Below, one piece after another: positions 11,724 to 12,936 of a stretch of 12,936 bases of DNA. Numbering within the stretch: position 1 is the first letter of the stretch; each line of letters opens with the position of its first letter. The DNA is taken from contig JAEXGX010000253.1 in NCBI GenBank assembly GCA_023450535.1, positions 1-12,936 on the forward strand, written 5' to 3'. The notes beneath the pieces were generated by a model that made no database searches, had not been told where the DNA came from, and worked only from the letters and a program-made list of their open reading frames with translations. The position numbers and the translations under genes are program-made. The stretch is from Pseudomonadota bacterium (GTDB lineage Bacteria; Desulfobacterota; Desulfovibrionia; Desulfovibrionales; Desulfovibrionaceae).

Positions 11724-11764
11724 CCCCCTCTCCTCCTCTCAGGGGGAAAAGGGCGTGACAGCAT
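11714..11764 (-). CDS. Possible 16-residue leader ORF of pyrE
   Basis: ATG 11764 opens MLSRPFPPERRRGGKP, ending at TAA 11714-11716, 11 bases before the pyrE start. It contains Pro-Phe-Pro-Pro and three consecutive Arg codons AGG-AGG-AGA, the kind of content that slows ribosomes. AAGGAG lies 13 bases before its ATG, a long but possible spacing. The hairpin 11724-11746 lies wholly within it. Reality as a translated peptide is unproven. Confidence 0.3.
   Translation of the reverse strand: MLSRPFPPERRRGGKP
11724..11746 (-). promoter_or_regulatory. GC hairpin in the pyrE leader
   Basis: On the minus strand CCCCCT (11741-11746) pairs with AGGGGG (11724-11729) over an 11-base purine loop that contains AGGAGG, a perfect Shine-Dalgarno core. 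The stem ends about 20 bases before the pyrE start. It may influence ribosome access to pyrE; no U-run follows, so it is not a terminator. Confidence 0.4.
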
Positions 11765-11899
11765 GTGAACCGATGAACTCCTTGAATGTCCTTGCGTTGG
11801 CAGGCTATACCGCGCAAAAGGAAGGAGGCGGAAGGTCGCGAATGCATCTCTCCGCGCGTCCGAAACGTGCCGCGTATGGCGTGGCAAAGAGTTCCGGCC

Positions 11900-12936
11900 C
11901 TACTCTCCGAACACACGCGAGAGGGAAACATCCTCGTGACGGGTATAATAAGAAGTATTAAACAGCAGATCAAGCTCATCTTGGCTCAAATGCTTCGTAA
12001 TTTCGGGATCCTTACGCACAATGTCGGGGAAGGGGTGCCCGCTTTCCCAGCTTTCCATGGCGCAGCGTTGCACCATGACATAAGTTTCCTGCCGGGGCAG
12101 GCCCTTGCCAATCAGTGTGGTGAGTACACGCTGAGAGAAAAAGATACCGTGGCTTCCCCACAGATTACGTTGGATATTTTCCGGCAGTACGCGCAGGCCG
12201 TTGATCAGCGAGGCCAGACGGTGCAGGGCGTAATCCATGAGAATGGTGGAGTCGGGCATGATCACACGTTCCACTGAAGAGTGGCTAATGTCACGTTCGT
12301 GCCACAGGGCCTGATCCTCAAGAGAGGCGAGGGCGTTGCCGCGCAGTAGACGAGCCACGCCGCACAGATTTTCCGCTGAAATGGGGTTGCGCTTGTGGGG
12401 CATGGCGGAAGACCCCTTCTGCCCTTTGGCAAAGCCCTCTTCCACTTCATGCACTTCGGTGCGCTGGAGGTGGCGCAGTTCGGTGCACAGACGTTCAATG
12501 CCGCCTCCGGCGAGGGCGAGAGCAGTGAAATAGTGAGCGTAGCGGTCGCGTTGGATAATCTGAGTGGAAATGGTGTCCGGCTTCAGGCCGAGGAGTTCGC
12601 AGGCCCTGCTTTCGATATCCGGGGATAGGAAGGCATAGGTGCCGACTGCGCCGGAAATTTTGGCCACGCGGATATCTTCCACAGCAGCGGCAAAACGGTC
12701 CCGATGGCGTTGGAATTCGGCATGGAAGCCCGCGAACTTGAGTGCATAGGTCGTGGGTTCGGCGTGAATGCCGTGGGTACGGCCCATGCAGATCAGGCCC
12801 TTGTGCGTGAGGCTGAATTTTTTGAGCGCGTCAAGCACCAGATCGAAATCGTCAAGCAGCAGCTTGCCCGCGCGAACCAGCAACAACGCGTTCGCGCTGT
12901 CAACAATGTCAGAGGAGGTGCAGCCGAGGTGGATGA
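11900..12936 (-). CDS. purB: Adenylosuccinate lyase (5' part beyond window)
   Basis: The C-terminal 344 residues of PurB, which cleaves fumarate from SAICAR and from adenylosuccinate in purine synthesis. The frame stays open to the window edge, where I-H-L-G-C-T-S-S-D-I-V-D-S-A matches the family's early conserved segment; about 90-100 N-terminal residues are missing. Other landmarks: M-G-R-T-H-G-I-H-A-E-P with the catalytic His region, and the fumarase/aspartase-superfamily signature G-S-S-A-M-P-H-K-R-N-P, which carries the flexible catalytic Ser loop. The gene ends in TAG. The TTG at 12884-12886 is an internal codon, not the start. It is upstream of pyrE on the same strand. Confidence 0.95.
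   Translation of the reverse strand, partial: IHLGCTSSDIVDSANALLLVRAGKLLLDDFDLVLDALKKFSLTHKGLICMGRTHGIHAEPTTYALKFAGFHAEFQRHRDRFAAAVEDIRVAKISGAVGTYAFLSPDIESRACELLGLKPDTISTQIIQRDRYAHYFTALALAGGGIERLCTELRHLQRTEVHEVEEGFAKGQKGSSAMPHKRNPISAENLCGVARLLRGNALASLEDQALWHERDISHSSVERVIMPDSTILMDYALHRLASLINGLRVLPENIQRNLWGSHGIFFSQRVLTTLIGKGLPRQETYVMVQRCAMESWESGHPFPDIVRKDPEITKHLSQDELDLLFNTSYYTRHEDVSLSRVFGE

Noticed and set aside
1..12936. CRISPR array, insertion sequence, integrase or toxin-antitoxin pair
   Set aside because: No regularly spaced direct repeats, no transposase or recombinase motifs, and no paired small ORFs of known toxin or antitoxin type were seen.

Overview
The window looks like chromosomal DNA of a Gram-negative, sulfidogenic Desulfovibrionaceae-type bacterium (Desulfovibrio/Bilophila/Lawsonia relatives). 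The pointers are a mostly GC-rich backbone, an outer-membrane autotransporter with a C-terminal Phe, a lipobox lipoprotein of BamE/SmpA type, a TauE/SafE (sulfite-exporter family) permease, and a purB-pyrE-L,D-transpeptidase gene order. The taxonomic call is an inference from gene content, not from a marker gene.

Layout, left to right. 1-511: no confident gene, only a weak 94-codon ORF at 119-403. 512-919 (+): small outer-membrane lipoprotein with a BamE-like fold pattern. 944-1621 (-): HhH-GPD DNA glycosylase of the AlkA type. 1786-2007 (+): slyX. A hairpin pair then separates slyX from the convergent EamA-type transporter (2077-2994, -), which follows a TauE/SafE permease (3075-3836, -). 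3837-4561 is a long intergenic stretch holding a strong terminator-like stem-loop, a possible decayed gene remnant, several inverted repeats and a candidate promoter. 4562-7555 (+): a 997-residue autotransporter whose passenger changes base composition part-way through. 7556-7902 holds no gene but a row of perfect palindromes. 7903-7979 (-): tRNA-Glu(UUC) with a near-consensus promoter and a perfect terminator.

The right third is one minus-strand transcription group: purB (5' end beyond the window edge), pyrE, a 620-residue secreted L,D-transpeptidase/carboxypeptidase with two NTF2-like domains (Csd6/Pgp2-like), and a translationally coupled (ATGA overlap) single-pass membrane coiled-coil protein. 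It ends in a rho-independent terminator at 8226-8248. Nucleotide-synthesis genes are thus followed directly by a cell-wall remodelling enzyme and a probable membrane partner.

The observations most worth a second look are: (1) an almost identical 26-base leader in front of both the EamA transporter and pyrE, in each case closing a 16-17 codon upstream ORF that ends Lys-Pro-stop just before the ribosome site; (2) the AT-rich N-terminal passenger and degenerate ~55-residue repeats of the autotransporter beside a tRNA gene; (3) a perfect 22-bp palindrome within a cluster of inverted repeats between the autotransporter and the tRNA; and (4) the L,D-transpeptidase/coiled-coil protein pair.
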